From Nitrospira sp. (GTDB lineage: Bacteria > Nitrospirota > Nitrospiria > Nitrospirales > Nitrospiraceae): a stretch of 64,000 bases of DNA. The DNA lies in NCBI GenBank assembly GCA_018242665.1, contig JAFEBL010000011.1:90006-154005 (forward strand), given 5' to 3'. Positions within the stretch are counted from its first letter, which is position 1; every line of letters starts with the position of its first letter. The position numbers and the translations under genes are program-made. Below the pieces are notes generated by a model. The model saw only the letters and a list, made by a program, of their open reading frames with translations, was not told the origin of the DNA and did no database searches. This document shows, piece by piece, positions 48,285 to 57,304 of the stretch.

Positions 48285-49916
48285 ATGCTCCGAGCGCACG
48301 ACAAGTGGACAGCGGTCTTTGAAGGGTCCCTCCGCGCCGAGGTCGAGGCGATGCTGCCGGCATTTTTCATGGCGTCACGTTGGTTTGGCGGCAAGGCGAA
48401 GACGATTCGATCCACCAGGTTTGTCGATGTCCTCCAGGAGGATCGCGGAGATCAGTCCATGCTGCTGGGACTGATTGAGGTGTCTTACTGTGAAGGCGGT
48501 GCAGACAGGTACGCTCTTCCTGTGACAGCTGCATTTGGTGAAGAGGCAGAGAAAATATCACAGGGCCAGCCACAGTCCATCATTGGCCCATTGACCGTGA
48601 TTCATCGCCGGAAGGAACGCTCCGGCATTTTGTACGATGCCCTATGGAAGGAAGACTGCGCCTATTCGCTTTTGACCAACATGGGGCGGCACGTGCCGTT
48701 CAAGGGATCCTCTGGAACGGTGGTCGGATCAGCGACGGAATTGTGGGACGGCGCGGCCGCCTGCGCGTCTGCCGCATCCTGTACCCTGCTGAAGGGCGAA
48801 CAGAGTAATACGTCAGTGAAGTTCGGCGACTGCGCCATGATGAAGCTCTACCGCCGCGTCGAACCTGGAATGAACCCCGAATTGGAAATCAGCCGGATCC
48901 TCACGGCTCGGCACTTTGCCCATTCGCCGGCCCTGGTAGGCTCGCTCGAATATATCCAACAACACACCGAACCGACGACACTGGCACTGGCACATACGTT
49001 TGTCGCCAATCAAGGCAATGCCTGGGACTACACGCTGGCGCAGCTTTCCCACGATCTCGAACGTACTCTTGCACTGGCCCCACAGGAAAGTAGAGAAATT
49101 GATTTTCCCATTGAATACGGCGATGCGGCCAACCTATTGGGCAGGCGGACGGGTGAACTGCATCTGGCCCTCGGACAACCGACCGATGCGGCCGCCTTCG
49201 CTCCCGAGCCCTGCTCGCCATCGTATGTACAGGCTCGCGTGCAGGCCATGCAGCAGTCCGCTGTTCAGGCGCTGGGATTGCTTCGACACAAGTTGCTCTC
49301 CCTCTCTGAGGCCGACCGGGAGCTGGGGCACACAGTCTTGGCCCAGGAATCGCTCCTTCTCGAACGGTTGGGAACATTGTCCAGCATGCCCTTGAGCATC
49401 CTCCGCATTCGATGCCATGGCGACTACCACTTGGGACAGGTTCTCTACACGGGCGATGATTTCGTCATCATAGATTTCGAAGGAGAACCGGCGAAACCTT
49501 TGACGGAACGCAGGACGAAAGCCCTTCCCATGGTGGATCTCGCCGGCATGATCCGCTCCTTTCATTATGCCGCGCACGTGGCATTGCGCACGGCACAGAA
49601 GCGGCACCCCTCGATGCCGTCCTCGCCCGACTTGGTTCCGTGGCTCGAACAATGGTATCGGACCGCTCGAACCGCGTTTCTGAGAGGCTATCACAGCACG
49701 GCAGGTGAGGCTGATTTTTCACCTCGTTCGCAAGCCGAATTCGCGCTGCTGCTGGATGTGCATCTGCTCGATAAGGCGTTGTACGAACTGGCCTATGAGC
49801 TGAATAACCGACCTGAATGGGTCGGACTCCCGCTGACCGGCATTGTGCAACTCGTGGACACCTCGTCACCAGCGAGCCTGTCATCAGCTCCGCAAAACAA
49901 GCAGGAAATGAGGTGA
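48285..49916 (+). CDS. mak: Maltokinase (Pep2/Mak)
   Basis: A 543-residue kinase of the aminoglycoside-phosphotransferase fold. N-terminal 'ASRWFGGKAK' is the Pep2 signature. The catalytic 'IRCHGDYHLGQVLY' and metal-binding 'IIDFEGEP' motifs lie at about residues 380-410. It phosphorylates maltose to maltose 1-phosphate for GlgE. The N-terminus is a choice between the ATG at 48285 and a TTG at 48258 whose TTGA overlaps the glgE stop; neither has a strong ribosome site. Confidence 0.92.
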   Translation: MLRAHDKWTAVFEGSLRAEVEAMLPAFFMASRWFGGKAKTIRSTRFVDVLQEDRGDQSMLLGLIEVSYCEGGADRYALPVTAAFGEEAEKISQGQPQSIIGPLTVIHRRKERSGILYDALWKEDCAYSLLTNMGRHVPFKGSSGTVVGSATELWDGAAACASAASCTLLKGEQSNTSVKFGDCAMMKLYRRVEPGMNPELEISRILTARHFAHSPALVGSLEYIQQHTEPTTLALAHTFVANQGNAWDYTLAQLSHDLERTLALAPQESREIDFPIEYGDAANLLGRRTGELHLALGQPTDAAAFAPEPCSPSYVQARVQAMQQSAVQALGLLRHKLLSLSEADRELGHTVLAQESLLLERLGTLSSMPLSILRIRCHGDYHLGQVLYTGDDFVIIDFEGEPAKPLTERRTKALPMVDLAGMIRSFHYAAHVALRTAQKRHPSMPSSPDLVPWLEQWYRTARTAFLRGYHSTAGEADFSPRSQAEFALLLDVHLLDKALYELAYELNNRPEWVGLPLTGIVQLVDTSSPASLSSAPQNKQEMR

Positions 49917-49920
49917 ATCA

Positions 49921-51864
49921 GTGACGCAGGAACGAACGGCGCAGGATTCCGGGCACTCGGCCATCAGCAGACTGAGCGATGACGATGTCTACTTGATTAA
50001 TGAGGGGACGCACTTTCAACTGTACGACAAACTGGGCGCGCATCCCACGGTGCATCGCGGACAACAGGGCACCCACTTTGCCGTATGGGCGCCGAATGCG
50101 GAACAGGTCTCCGTCATCGGCTCATTCAATAACTGGGATCGCAATGTCCATCATCTCCATCAGCGCGGACATTCGGGCATCTGGGAAGACTTCATCGCTG
50201 GACCCTCGAAGGGTGCGTTATACAAATACCATATCGGCTCGCGCTACTCCGGTTATCGCGTCGATAAGAGCGATCCCCTCTCGTTCTTCAACGAGATCCC
50301 GCCAAAGTCGGCCTCTATCGTCTGGGATCTAGCGTATGAGTGGGCGGACGACGAGTGGATGCGGACCCGCCGGCAGGCCAATGCCTTGGATGCGCCGATA
50401 GCTATCTACGAAATGCATATCGGCTCCTGGAAGCGCATCGCAGCTGAACAGAATCGGTCACTGAGTTATCGGGAACTGGCGCTCCCGTTGGCGGAGTATC
50501 TGCGGCAGACGGGATTTACACATGTGGAATTCCTTCCGTTGACCGACCATCCCTTTTTCGGCTCCTGGGGCTATCAAACGACCGGTTACTTTGCGCCGAC
50601 CGGCAATTACGGCACACCGCAGGACCTGATGTACCTGATCGACACTTTGCACGGTCACGGCATCGGGGTCTTACTGGATTGGGTCCCCTCCCATTTTCCG
50701 ACCGATGAACAGGGGTTAGGATTTTTCGACGGCACGCACCTCTACGAGCATGCCGATCCGCGGCAGGGATTCCAACCGGACTGGAATACCTTCATTTTCA
50801 ATTTCGGCCGCAATGAGGTCCGCAGCCTGCTCATCAGTAGCGCGCTCTTCTGGCTCGACAAGTACCATTTCGACGGCCTGCGATTGGACGCGGTCGCCTC
50901 CATGCTGTATGTGGACTATTCCCGGAAAGAAGGCGAATGGATTCCCAACCGGCACGGGGGGCGGGAAAACCTGGAAGCCATCGCATTTCTCAAACAGTTG
51001 AACAGCGAGGTGTACCGACAGTTTCCGGATGTCCAAACCATCGCGGAAGAATCCACCGCCTGGCCGCTGGTCTCACGGCCGACCTATCTCGGCGGCTTGG
51101 GATTTGGGCTCAAATGGGACATGGGCTGGATGCATGACACGTTGGCCTACATGCACAAGGACCCCATCGACCGGAAGTATCACCATCACAAACTGACCTT
51201 TCGCATGCTCTATGCGTTCCACGAGAACTTTGTGCTTCCGCTCTCTCATGACGAAGTCGTGTATGGGAAGGGCTCTTTGCTGGGAAAAATGCCGGGGAAT
51301 GAATGGCAGAAGTTCGCCAATCTGCGCCTACTATTCGGGCATATGTACTCCCAAGCCGCCAAAAAGCTCTTGTTCATGGGAGGGGAATTCGGACAACCGT
51401 CGGAATGGTCGCACGATGGCCAGTTGGAGTGGAATGTGCTGGATCTTCCGCTCCATCGAGGCTTACACCGGTGGGTTGCTGATTTGAACCACACCTATCG
51501 CCAGGAATCCTCACTGCATGAGGGAGATGTCGATCCGTCGGGCATCGAATGGATCGATTGTCAGGATGCCGAATCCAGCGTGATCAGCCTGATGAGAAAA
51601 GGGCGAGCCACGGACGAGATCATTCTCGTGGTCTGCAACTTTACCCCGATTCCCCGTGCCAATTATCGAATCGGAGCGCCGCGGGGGGGATACTGGAAAG
51701 AACTGCTGAACAGCGATGCCGCCATCTATGGCGGACACGACTGGGGAAACGGCGGAGGCGTGGACGCCACGCCCATCCCACTGCATGGACGCACGCATTC
51801 CCTGACCTGCACGTTGCCGGCTCTGTCCGTCATCTTCTTCAAACAATCCACATCACGATCGTAA
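49921..51864 (+). CDS. glgB: 1,4-alpha-glucan branching enzyme GlgB
   Basis: A 647-residue GH13 subfamily 9 enzyme. It has an N-terminal CBM48 domain ('GTHFAVWAPNAEQVSVIGSFNNWD'), barrel motifs 'HPFFGSWGYQTTGYFAPT', the nucleophile in 'GLRLDAVASMLYVDYSR', Glu in 'TIAEESTAWP' and Asp in 'LSHDEVVYGKGSLL', then a C-terminal beta domain. It introduces alpha-1,6 branches into the glucan made by GlgE. The GTG start lies four bases after the maltokinase stop. It is the last gene of the operon. Confidence 0.97.
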   Translation: MTQERTAQDSGHSAISRLSDDDVYLINEGTHFQLYDKLGAHPTVHRGQQGTHFAVWAPNAEQVSVIGSFNNWDRNVHHLHQRGHSGIWEDFIAGPSKGALYKYHIGSRYSGYRVDKSDPLSFFNEIPPKSASIVWDLAYEWADDEWMRTRRQANALDAPIAIYEMHIGSWKRIAAEQNRSLSYRELALPLAEYLRQTGFTHVEFLPLTDHPFFGSWGYQTTGYFAPTGNYGTPQDLMYLIDTLHGHGIGVLLDWVPSHFPTDEQGLGFFDGTHLYEHADPRQGFQPDWNTFIFNFGRNEVRSLLISSALFWLDKYHFDGLRLDAVASMLYVDYSRKEGEWIPNRHGGRENLEAIAFLKQLNSEVYRQFPDVQTIAEESTAWPLVSRPTYLGGLGFGLKWDMGWMHDTLAYMHKDPIDRKYHHHKLTFRMLYAFHENFVLPLSHDEVVYGKGSLLGKMPGNEWQKFANLRLLFGHMYSQAAKKLLFMGGEFGQPSEWSHDGQLEWNVLDLPLHRGLHRWVADLNHTYRQESSLHEGDVDPSGIEWIDCQDAESSVISLMRKGRATDEIILVVCNFTPIPRANYRIGAPRGGYWKELLNSDAAIYGGHDWGNGGGVDATPIPLHGRTHSLTCTLPALSVIFFKQSTSRS

Positions 51865-52144
51865 TCTCGCCGACGCCATTGGCCGTCGATCTTCACCGCG
51901 TACACCGGCGGTCCACTGGCCGGAGACCGTTATATTTCACAACCCACCGTTGCCATTCACGGCGCGTCTACACATTGCACCCTGTTGCCTTCCGTTTTTG
52001 CAGGAAATCTCAACGTTATGACAAGCCATCCCTCTCGCCATCCGAGGCATGGGTGTTGCTGACTAGGGAGACATGACGCGCAGACAGCATCCCATCATGC
52101 ACATCACTCCGACCGACCGGTCGGGTCAATAATTGGAGGACATC
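51865..52144. other. 280-bp gap after glgB
   Basis: No gene is seen. A perfect 12-bp palindrome CCGACCGGTCGG at 52113-52124 lies 21 bp before the next start and could be an operator. No T-tract terminator is visible after glgB. Confidence 0.3.
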
Positions 52145-52636
52145 ATGAAACGAACCATCGTCCTGTATGCAACCACTTTCGTGCTCGGAGCCTGCTCCCT
52201 GCTCGGCTTCACCCCGACATCGGCATGGTCTATTGGAGCGGAGCCCGTCCTATGGAACAACCAGCAGAAGTCCTCCGCTTGGGCCGAAGAGTTGCTGGGA
52301 CAGGTCGTGACGTATCAAACCATGGCCGAAAAAAATCTGATCCCGGGAAGTTTTCAATCCTATGTGGAGCAGACCAGCAAGATTCGAGAATTGCACCGGT
52401 CGGGCAATCGCAGGGCAACCTATGACGGTGTCAATGCCCTGATGGTGATGTTGGAAGCGCGCGTGGGCGGAATCGACGAACACAGCGCTGATGCCTTGTG
52501 GGACTTTTGCTATCGGGTGACACCGGATGAATTTCACGCACGCGATCGGCACCTTCGCGCGAAAGGCGCCGAGACTGTGAAGGAGCATGAAGAATTCATG
52601 CGCAACATGGAAGAACGAGCAGGCATGGGTTTCTGA
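52145..52636 (+). CDS. Exported hypothetical protein, 163 aa
   Basis: The ATG at 52145 has a GGAGG site five bases upstream. An N-terminal signal peptide is evident. It is either a lipoprotein (LGAC with Cys at about 17) or a classical Ala-cleaved protein (cleavage near 'TSAWS'); the hydrophobic residues after the Cys favour the latter. The mature part is helical, acidic and without repeats. The family is not recognised. It precedes the porin gene by about 120 bp. Confidence 0.75.
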   Translation: MKRTIVLYATTFVLGACSLLGFTPTSAWSIGAEPVLWNNQQKSSAWAEELLGQVVTYQTMAEKNLIPGSFQSYVEQTSKIRELHRSGNRRATYDGVNALMVMLEARVGGIDEHSADALWDFCYRVTPDEFHARDRHLRAKGAETVKEHEEFMRNMEERAGMGF

Positions 52637-52758
52637 GATTCGTTCGCTGCGTCGAACCGCGAATCTGTAGGCGGGCCGGAATCCGCGTGAGCGGATGGCC
52701 GGCTCGCACATCTACTCCACGGAGAGCTGGATGAAGATTCTATGTTCCAAGACCACCG

Positions 52759-54459
52759 ATGCGCCGTCTTTTCGTCATGCGGAGCCTGCTGGTGCTCTGC
52801 CTTGCCCTGGTCCACCTGTCCTGGGGTCTGTTCGACGCTCCTTCCGCCCGCGCAGAGGCAGGCCAGATCGGATATGGGCCACCTTCACCGATGAATGCCT
52901 GGTCGTCGTCCGGCGGGAACGAACTCCACCACACTGCGCCATTGCCGGCCCGGCCAACGTTCGAGCTTCAGCGCTTCTGGATGCGCGCAGATCTGCGAGT
53001 CAGACCGGAATGGCGAAATGGGGTCTGCTTCGGAGGTGGACCTCCGGTCGCCGGCGCCTGCAACAGTTTGAACGCGGAAGGATCTGGCACATCCGCCTTC
53101 AAGGAGGACAAAGCGAACGACTTCTTCATCCAGCAATGGGCCCGAGTAGGCCTCGGCTACGATCCCTCCCAGGACATCAACTTTTACGTTGAACTCCAGG
53201 ATTCGGCCACCTGGGGAAGCAGCGGTAACCCAACGAATGGGACCCAGGGCGGAGACGCCTCGAACCATCAATGCTCCGTACTGCGTTCCGGGCAATGCCG
53301 GCTGGGACTTCGTGCGGCCTATGGCCTGCTTCGCAACCTCGGCGGCATTGACGGGTTGAGTCTCAAAGTGGGACGCCAGTATCTGGTCTTCGGCAACCAG
53401 CGGCTGTTCGGACATTTTGATTGGGCCAATACCGGCTACTCGCACGACGGCATTATGCTGAGTTATGCCACGCCGGCTTTTGATACGAAACTCGGTTGGT
53501 TCCGACATTCGGAGACGGACCTGGGTCAGGCTGCCCCCGGCGGAAGCCTGACGCCCAATCTCCTCGCGTGCAATCCAGCCATTCCCTCCTCACCCCCCTG
53601 CAATCCCGCGCTGGCACAACAGGCAGCGGACGCGGGCAGCGATGTGGACATGCTGGTGTTCTACAACCAGATTCGCAGCCTCCCTCGCATGGTGGTGGAA
53701 CCCTACTACGTCCTCTATTCCAATCGACTCCCCGAGCGAGCCAATCCGGGACAATATCTCGCCAAATCTTCGTCGCAACTCCGGCACATGATCGGCCTCC
53801 GCGTCGAAGTCCGTCATGGCAACTGGGATCTCACCCATGAAAGCGCCTACCAGTTCGGACAAGCCGCCGACGGTTTTGGTGGGGACAACCGGCGAACCCT
53901 CCATATCAACGCATGGGCGTCCGGCAGTTCATTCGGCCATACCTGGTATCAACAGTCCTGGAGACCTCGCGTGGCGATCGGCTTCGATTTCGCCTCCGGC
54001 GACGGCGACAGCAACTGCGTTGCGCCGGGCAATACTCTCACGCGAAGCTGCGGCGGCAATGCCAATACCTTCGAGAATTTTTTCCCGACGAACTTTCTTC
54101 ATGTCGGCTACATGTTGAACGGTGCCTGGCGCAACACGGTCCAACCACACGTGAACCTGCAAGCACGGCCGACCGCGCGGGACCATCTTGAAATCTGGGC
54201 ATTGCGCAAGTACTTGGCAAGCGCGCGGGATAATTGGTACCGTGGAGCACAGGGGCCGTTGATCTTCTCGCGCTCCGACAACACCACCACTCACATCGGC
54301 GACGAACTCGATGTCGCCTGGAGTCATATGTTCGCCGACGGAAAAGTTTCACTGGCGGTCATCTACGGCCATTTCTTTTCCGGGCCCTACATCCGGGAGC
54401 ACCTGGGCACGGCTGACGATCAGGACTGGGGCATCGTGCAATTCTGGACAAATTTTTAA
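52759..54459 (+). CDS. Outer-membrane porin, alginate-export (AlgE-like) family
   Basis: A 566-residue beta-barrel protein. A signal peptide (about 1-33) ends in 'ARAEA'. The mature part alternates amphipathic strands with long loops ('ELQRFWMRADLRVRPEWRNGV', 'GLSLKVGRQYLVFGNQRLFGHFDWANTG') and ends in a terminal Phe ('IVQFWTNF'), as outer-membrane barrels do. The layout fits the alginate export family, members of which in Nitrospira-like bacteria are annotated as outer-membrane channels. The substrate is unknown. A sigma54 activator begins six bases after its stop. Confidence 0.87.
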   Translation: MRRLFVMRSLLVLCLALVHLSWGLFDAPSARAEAGQIGYGPPSPMNAWSSSGGNELHHTAPLPARPTFELQRFWMRADLRVRPEWRNGVCFGGGPPVAGACNSLNAEGSGTSAFKEDKANDFFIQQWARVGLGYDPSQDINFYVELQDSATWGSSGNPTNGTQGGDASNHQCSVLRSGQCRLGLRAAYGLLRNLGGIDGLSLKVGRQYLVFGNQRLFGHFDWANTGYSHDGIMLSYATPAFDTKLGWFRHSETDLGQAAPGGSLTPNLLACNPAIPSSPPCNPALAQQAADAGSDVDMLVFYNQIRSLPRMVVEPYYVLYSNRLPERANPGQYLAKSSSQLRHMIGLRVEVRHGNWDLTHESAYQFGQAADGFGGDNRRTLHINAWASGSSFGHTWYQQSWRPRVAIGFDFASGDGDSNCVAPGNTLTRSCGGNANTFENFFPTNFLHVGYMLNGAWRNTVQPHVNLQARPTARDHLEIWALRKYLASARDNWYRGAQGPLIFSRSDNTTTHIGDELDVAWSHMFADGKVSLAVIYGHFFSGPYIREHLGTADDQDWGIVQFWTNF

Positions 54460-54465
54460 CCAACC

Positions 54466-56025
54466 ATGCAACGCGCCACGCTTAATTTTGAAACGCTGTT
54501 GGAAGTCACGAATGCCCTGAACTCACAACGGGACATCGAAAGCCTGTGGCGCGTGATCGCCGATCAAATTCAAAAGGTCATCCCCTGGGACCGGGCTGGC
54601 ATTACGCTGTATGAAGCCAGTACCGACTCATTTCGATTCTACGCCGTCATTACCAACATGGCTGCACCGGCGCTCGCGCACGATAGCGCCATTCCACGGG
54701 AAGGCAGCGCCGTCGGATGGGTCTATGACCATCGCCGCCCGCACATCCGAGAAGATCTGCAACGGGAGCAGGTGTTTTTGGAGGATGGTTACTACGTGCG
54801 TGAAGGTTTGGGACGGATGATTAACCTCCCGCTGCTGGTGCGGGATCATTGCCTAGGCACCCTCAATATCGGCAGCGTACAACCAGGGACACCCGATCCG
54901 GACGACTGCAAATTTCTCCAACAAGTCGCGACGCAGATTGCCTATGCCATCGATCACGTATTGGCCTATCAGCAAATCAAACAACTCAGCGAACAACTGC
55001 GCCGGGAAAATGAGTACCTCGCCGCGGAAGTCAAGGCCAGCCGGGACCTTCACCTCGTCGTCGGCACGTCTCTGTCGTTTACGAAGGTGGTGGACCTGGT
55101 CAAAGCCGTGGCGCCCTTGGATACGACCGTCCTCCTCCTCGGAGAAACGGGCACGGGAAAGGAGGTCCTGGCTCAAGCCCTGCACGACCTCAGCGCTCGC
55201 TGCGACAAGCCGTTTATTCGAGTGAACTGCGCCGCGCTCCCGTCTGGCCTGATCGAGAGTGAACTGTTCGGCCATGAGCGCGGCGCGTTTACCGGAGCGC
55301 AGGGACGAAGACCAGGGCGCTTTGAATTGGCCCACACCGGCACGTTGTTCCTGGACGAGATCGGCGAAATGCCGATGGAGACGCAAGCCAAACTGCTGCA
55401 CGTGCTTCAAGATGGCCTGGTGGACCGAGTCGGGGGTACCCGACCCATCGCCGTCGATGTGCGCGTCATCGCCGCCACGAATGCCGACTTGTCCGCGGCC
55501 ATTCGGCAGGGTATGTTCCGGGCAGATCTGTACTACCGTCTTCATATTTTCCCGATTGCGGTCCCTCCGCTTCGGGAACGCCAGGAAGACATCCCTCTAC
55601 TGGCGCAGCATTTTCTCGCGCAAATCGGGGCAAAATTGAAGCGCCCGCGGCTGACCTTCGACGCGCAATCGATGGCGCGGCTCCTGGCCTACCCTTGGCC
55701 GGGCAACGTCCGCGAACTGCAAAACGTGATCGAACGGGCCATCATCCTTTCCCACTCATCCCGCGTGACGGTCGAGGACATGCTGCTTCCCGTCGTCAGG
55801 ACCACCCCCGTGCAGCAAGCTGCCTCGCCGGTTAACCTCGGCGATCTTGAGCGGCACCACATCACGGAGGTGCTGCAACGCACGAAGTGGCGGATTTATG
55901 GGGACCAGGGAGCCGCGCATCTGCTTGGCCTTAACCCGGAGACGCTTCGGAGCCGGTTGCGAAAACTGGGCATTCGACGGCCCGCGCTCAGTTTGCCGGC
56001 ACCGCCTGTCCTACCCGAACGTTGA
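54466..56025 (+). CDS. Sigma54-dependent transcriptional activator with GAF sensor domain
   Basis: A 519-residue NtrC-family protein. The N-terminal GAF domain covers about 20-165, the AAA+ sigma54-interaction domain about 190-415, and a Fis-type helix-turn-helix about 465-505 ('[37 protein letters not shown]'). Walker A is '[11 protein letters not shown]', the sigma54-contacting GAFTGA loop is intact, and Walker B is 'GTLFLDEIG'. It should open sigma54 promoters in response to a ligand sensed by GAF, as in FhlA or NorR. Its target is not evident; I found no convincing -24/-12 element in the gaps I read. Confidence 0.95.
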   Translation: MQRATLNFETLLEVTNALNSQRDIESLWRVIADQIQKVIPWDRAGITLYEASTDSFRFYAVITNMAAPALAHDSAIPREGSAVGWVYDHRRPHIREDLQREQVFLEDGYYVREGLGRMINLPLLVRDHCLGTLNIGSVQPGTPDPDDCKFLQQVATQIAYAIDHVLAYQQIKQLSEQLRRENEYLAAEVKASRDLHLVVGTSLSFTKVVDLVKAVAPLDTTVLLLGETGTGKEVLAQALHDLSARCDKPFIRVNCAALPSGLIESELFGHERGAFTGAQGRRPGRFELAHTGTLFLDEIGEMPMETQAKLLHVLQDGLVDRVGGTRPIAVDVRVIAATNADLSAAIRQGMFRADLYYRLHIFPIAVPPLRERQEDIPLLAQHFLAQIGAKLKRPRLTFDAQSMARLLAYPWPGNVRELQNVIERAIILSHSSRVTVEDMLLPVVRTTPVQQAASPVNLGDLERHHITEVLQRTKWRIYGDQGAAHLLGLNPETLRSRLRKLGIRRPALSLPAPPVLPER

Positions 56026-56369
56026 GATGGGGCCGGTGATGCGCGAGACCGGCTGAACCACGAACTCGCACAACGTCGCGAGACTCGAGTTCCCCCTCGG
56101 CGCGCGTCCTCGCACAGAAGTGGCGCGTTTGACCAGATCGTCGAAAGCATGATAGGGTGATCAACCGTACGAGCTGCGAGCGAAATCTCACATTTCGCGT
56201 TCCGTGTCATCGCCGCGCGAGTGCTTCCTGGCTGTGCTCTCCTCCTACGGGCCCTTGTATCCCAGCTCCGGATCTGGACATCGGCGACAGAGCGGGTCAC
56301 GGCATACTTGCCTCCTGCACCAGTTGAATGGCCTGGACATCGCCATTCTTTCGTTGAAAGGAGTGTAAG
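56026..56369. other. 344-bp gap after the sigma54 activator
   Basis: No gene is supported. A 7-bp inverted repeat, GCGAAAT-CTCAC-ATTTCGC at 56180-56198, is the only structure noticed. Confidence 0.3.
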
Positions 56370-56642
56370 ATGAAAATCACATCCGTCTGGCGCGGTAACA
56401 AGACCCATCGCAAACCGAAGCGTGCCGTGCCCAAGCTGAGAATTCCTTGGACCGAACTCGGTTTAGGCGATCCTTCAGCCTCTGCGCAGGTGCGGTCCAT
56501 GGAGCAAATCCGGCGCGAAGTGACGGAGTTGGCCAGCACTGGTTTCGGAGAAGAAACCCGCGCGCGTTCGGAACAGCCGTCCGTGCGTACGGCTCAGCCT
56601 CGCCCACGAACGCATAGCCGCCGTACCACCCGTCAATCGTAA
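56370..56642 (+). CDS. Small basic hypothetical protein, 90 aa
   Basis: The ATG at 56370 has an AAGGAG site. The product is strongly basic, rich in Arg, Lys, Thr, Pro and Ser, with 'KLRIPWTELGLGDPSASAQVRSMEQIRREV' as its only structured-looking segment. It may bind nucleic acid. It precedes another small basic protein gene by 58 bp. Confidence 0.6.
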   Translation: MKITSVWRGNKTHRKPKRAVPKLRIPWTELGLGDPSASAQVRSMEQIRREVTELASTGFGEETRARSEQPSVRTAQPRPRTHSRRTTRQS

Positions 56643-56700
56643 TCGTCACCGAACAGGTCACATTGCTGGCCAGTTTTGAAAGCAGCCAAAGGAGGGCGCC

Positions 56701-56889
56701 ATCGCACGAGCAGGCAAAACGACCATCGCGAAGCGCGATCGAGAGAAGGCGAAGCAAGCGAAGCAGCGGGAAAAGGAAGCGCGTCGCGCTCAACGGAAAG
56801 CCGATAAACCCGATCGGCCCGCCACATCAAATGGAGAAGATCCTGATTTGGAAGGGTTGCGGTGGGGACCCCAGGAGCCCCTGTATTAA
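56701..56889 (+). CDS. Small Lys/Arg-rich protein, apparently started at an ATC codon
   Basis: A 62-residue frame follows a strong AAAGGAGG at five bases from an ATC codon at 56701. No ATG, GTG, TTG or CTG lies between the upstream in-frame TGA (56677) and the ATC. The next possible start is near the C-terminus. The product is a basic coiled helix ('REKAKQAKQREKEARRAQRK') with the tail 'GEDPDLEGLRWGPQEPLY'. Similar small proteins in other bacteria begin 'MARxGKxT' (from memory), which aligns with ATC at the Met. Either an unusual start codon or a single-base change explains this. Confidence 0.6.
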   Translation: MARAGKTTIAKRDREKAKQAKQREKEARRAQRKADKPDRPATSNGEDPDLEGLRWGPQEPLY

Positions 56890-56928
56890 ACAGCGGCTCC
56901 CGGGTCTCCCTCGAATGCAGGTTCGTCG

Positions 56929-57270
56929 TTAGGATGCCTTCACGATAAAGCGGTCTTCGCCAAACACTCCGCGCAGCTGCTTGCTGACCAGTGAACGGTA
57001 CTCGCCCTTCTCTTTGGCCATCCGCACCAGTCCCTCGGAATCGGTCAGGATCAGGAGGTCCTCCTCGGCGATCAGCACGCGATCCCCCTTCCCGACGTTG
57101 ATCCGATACTGCGTCCGTCCATCGGGATTCCTGCTTGGCCCGTTGACGATCTCCGTCAATCCGTCGATATGCCCCTTCTGGCCGTCGAGACGATGTTGCA
57201 CCATCGTCCCGTCCGGAATTCGTACCCACTGACTCCCCGCACGCGGCGCCTCCTCGTTCTGCTCACTCAC
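56929..57270 (-). CDS. Conserved hypothetical protein, 113 aa
   Basis: The GTG at 57270 follows GGAGGG at six bases on the minus strand. The longer open frame upstream overlaps the helicase end and has unlike composition, so it was rejected. The product is soluble, with a 'WVRIPDGTMVQHRLDGQKGHIDGLTEI' start and an 'INVGKGDRVLIAEEDLLIL' middle that suggest a small beta-barrel. The family is not recognised. It lies 34 bp downstream of the helicase stop, in the same direction. Confidence 0.65.
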   Translation of the reverse strand: MSEQNEEAPRAGSQWVRIPDGTMVQHRLDGQKGHIDGLTEIVNGPSRNPDGRTQYRINVGKGDRVLIAEEDLLILTDSEGLVRMAKEKGEYRSLVSKQLRGVFGEDRFIVKAS

Positions 57271-57304
57271 GTCATTCCCTCCTTGCAACAATAGGCCTGC
57301 CCAC

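Noticed and set aside
52113..52124. A 12-bp perfect palindrome as an operator
   Set aside because: It occurs once and no cognate regulator is evident; kept only as a note in the gap entry.
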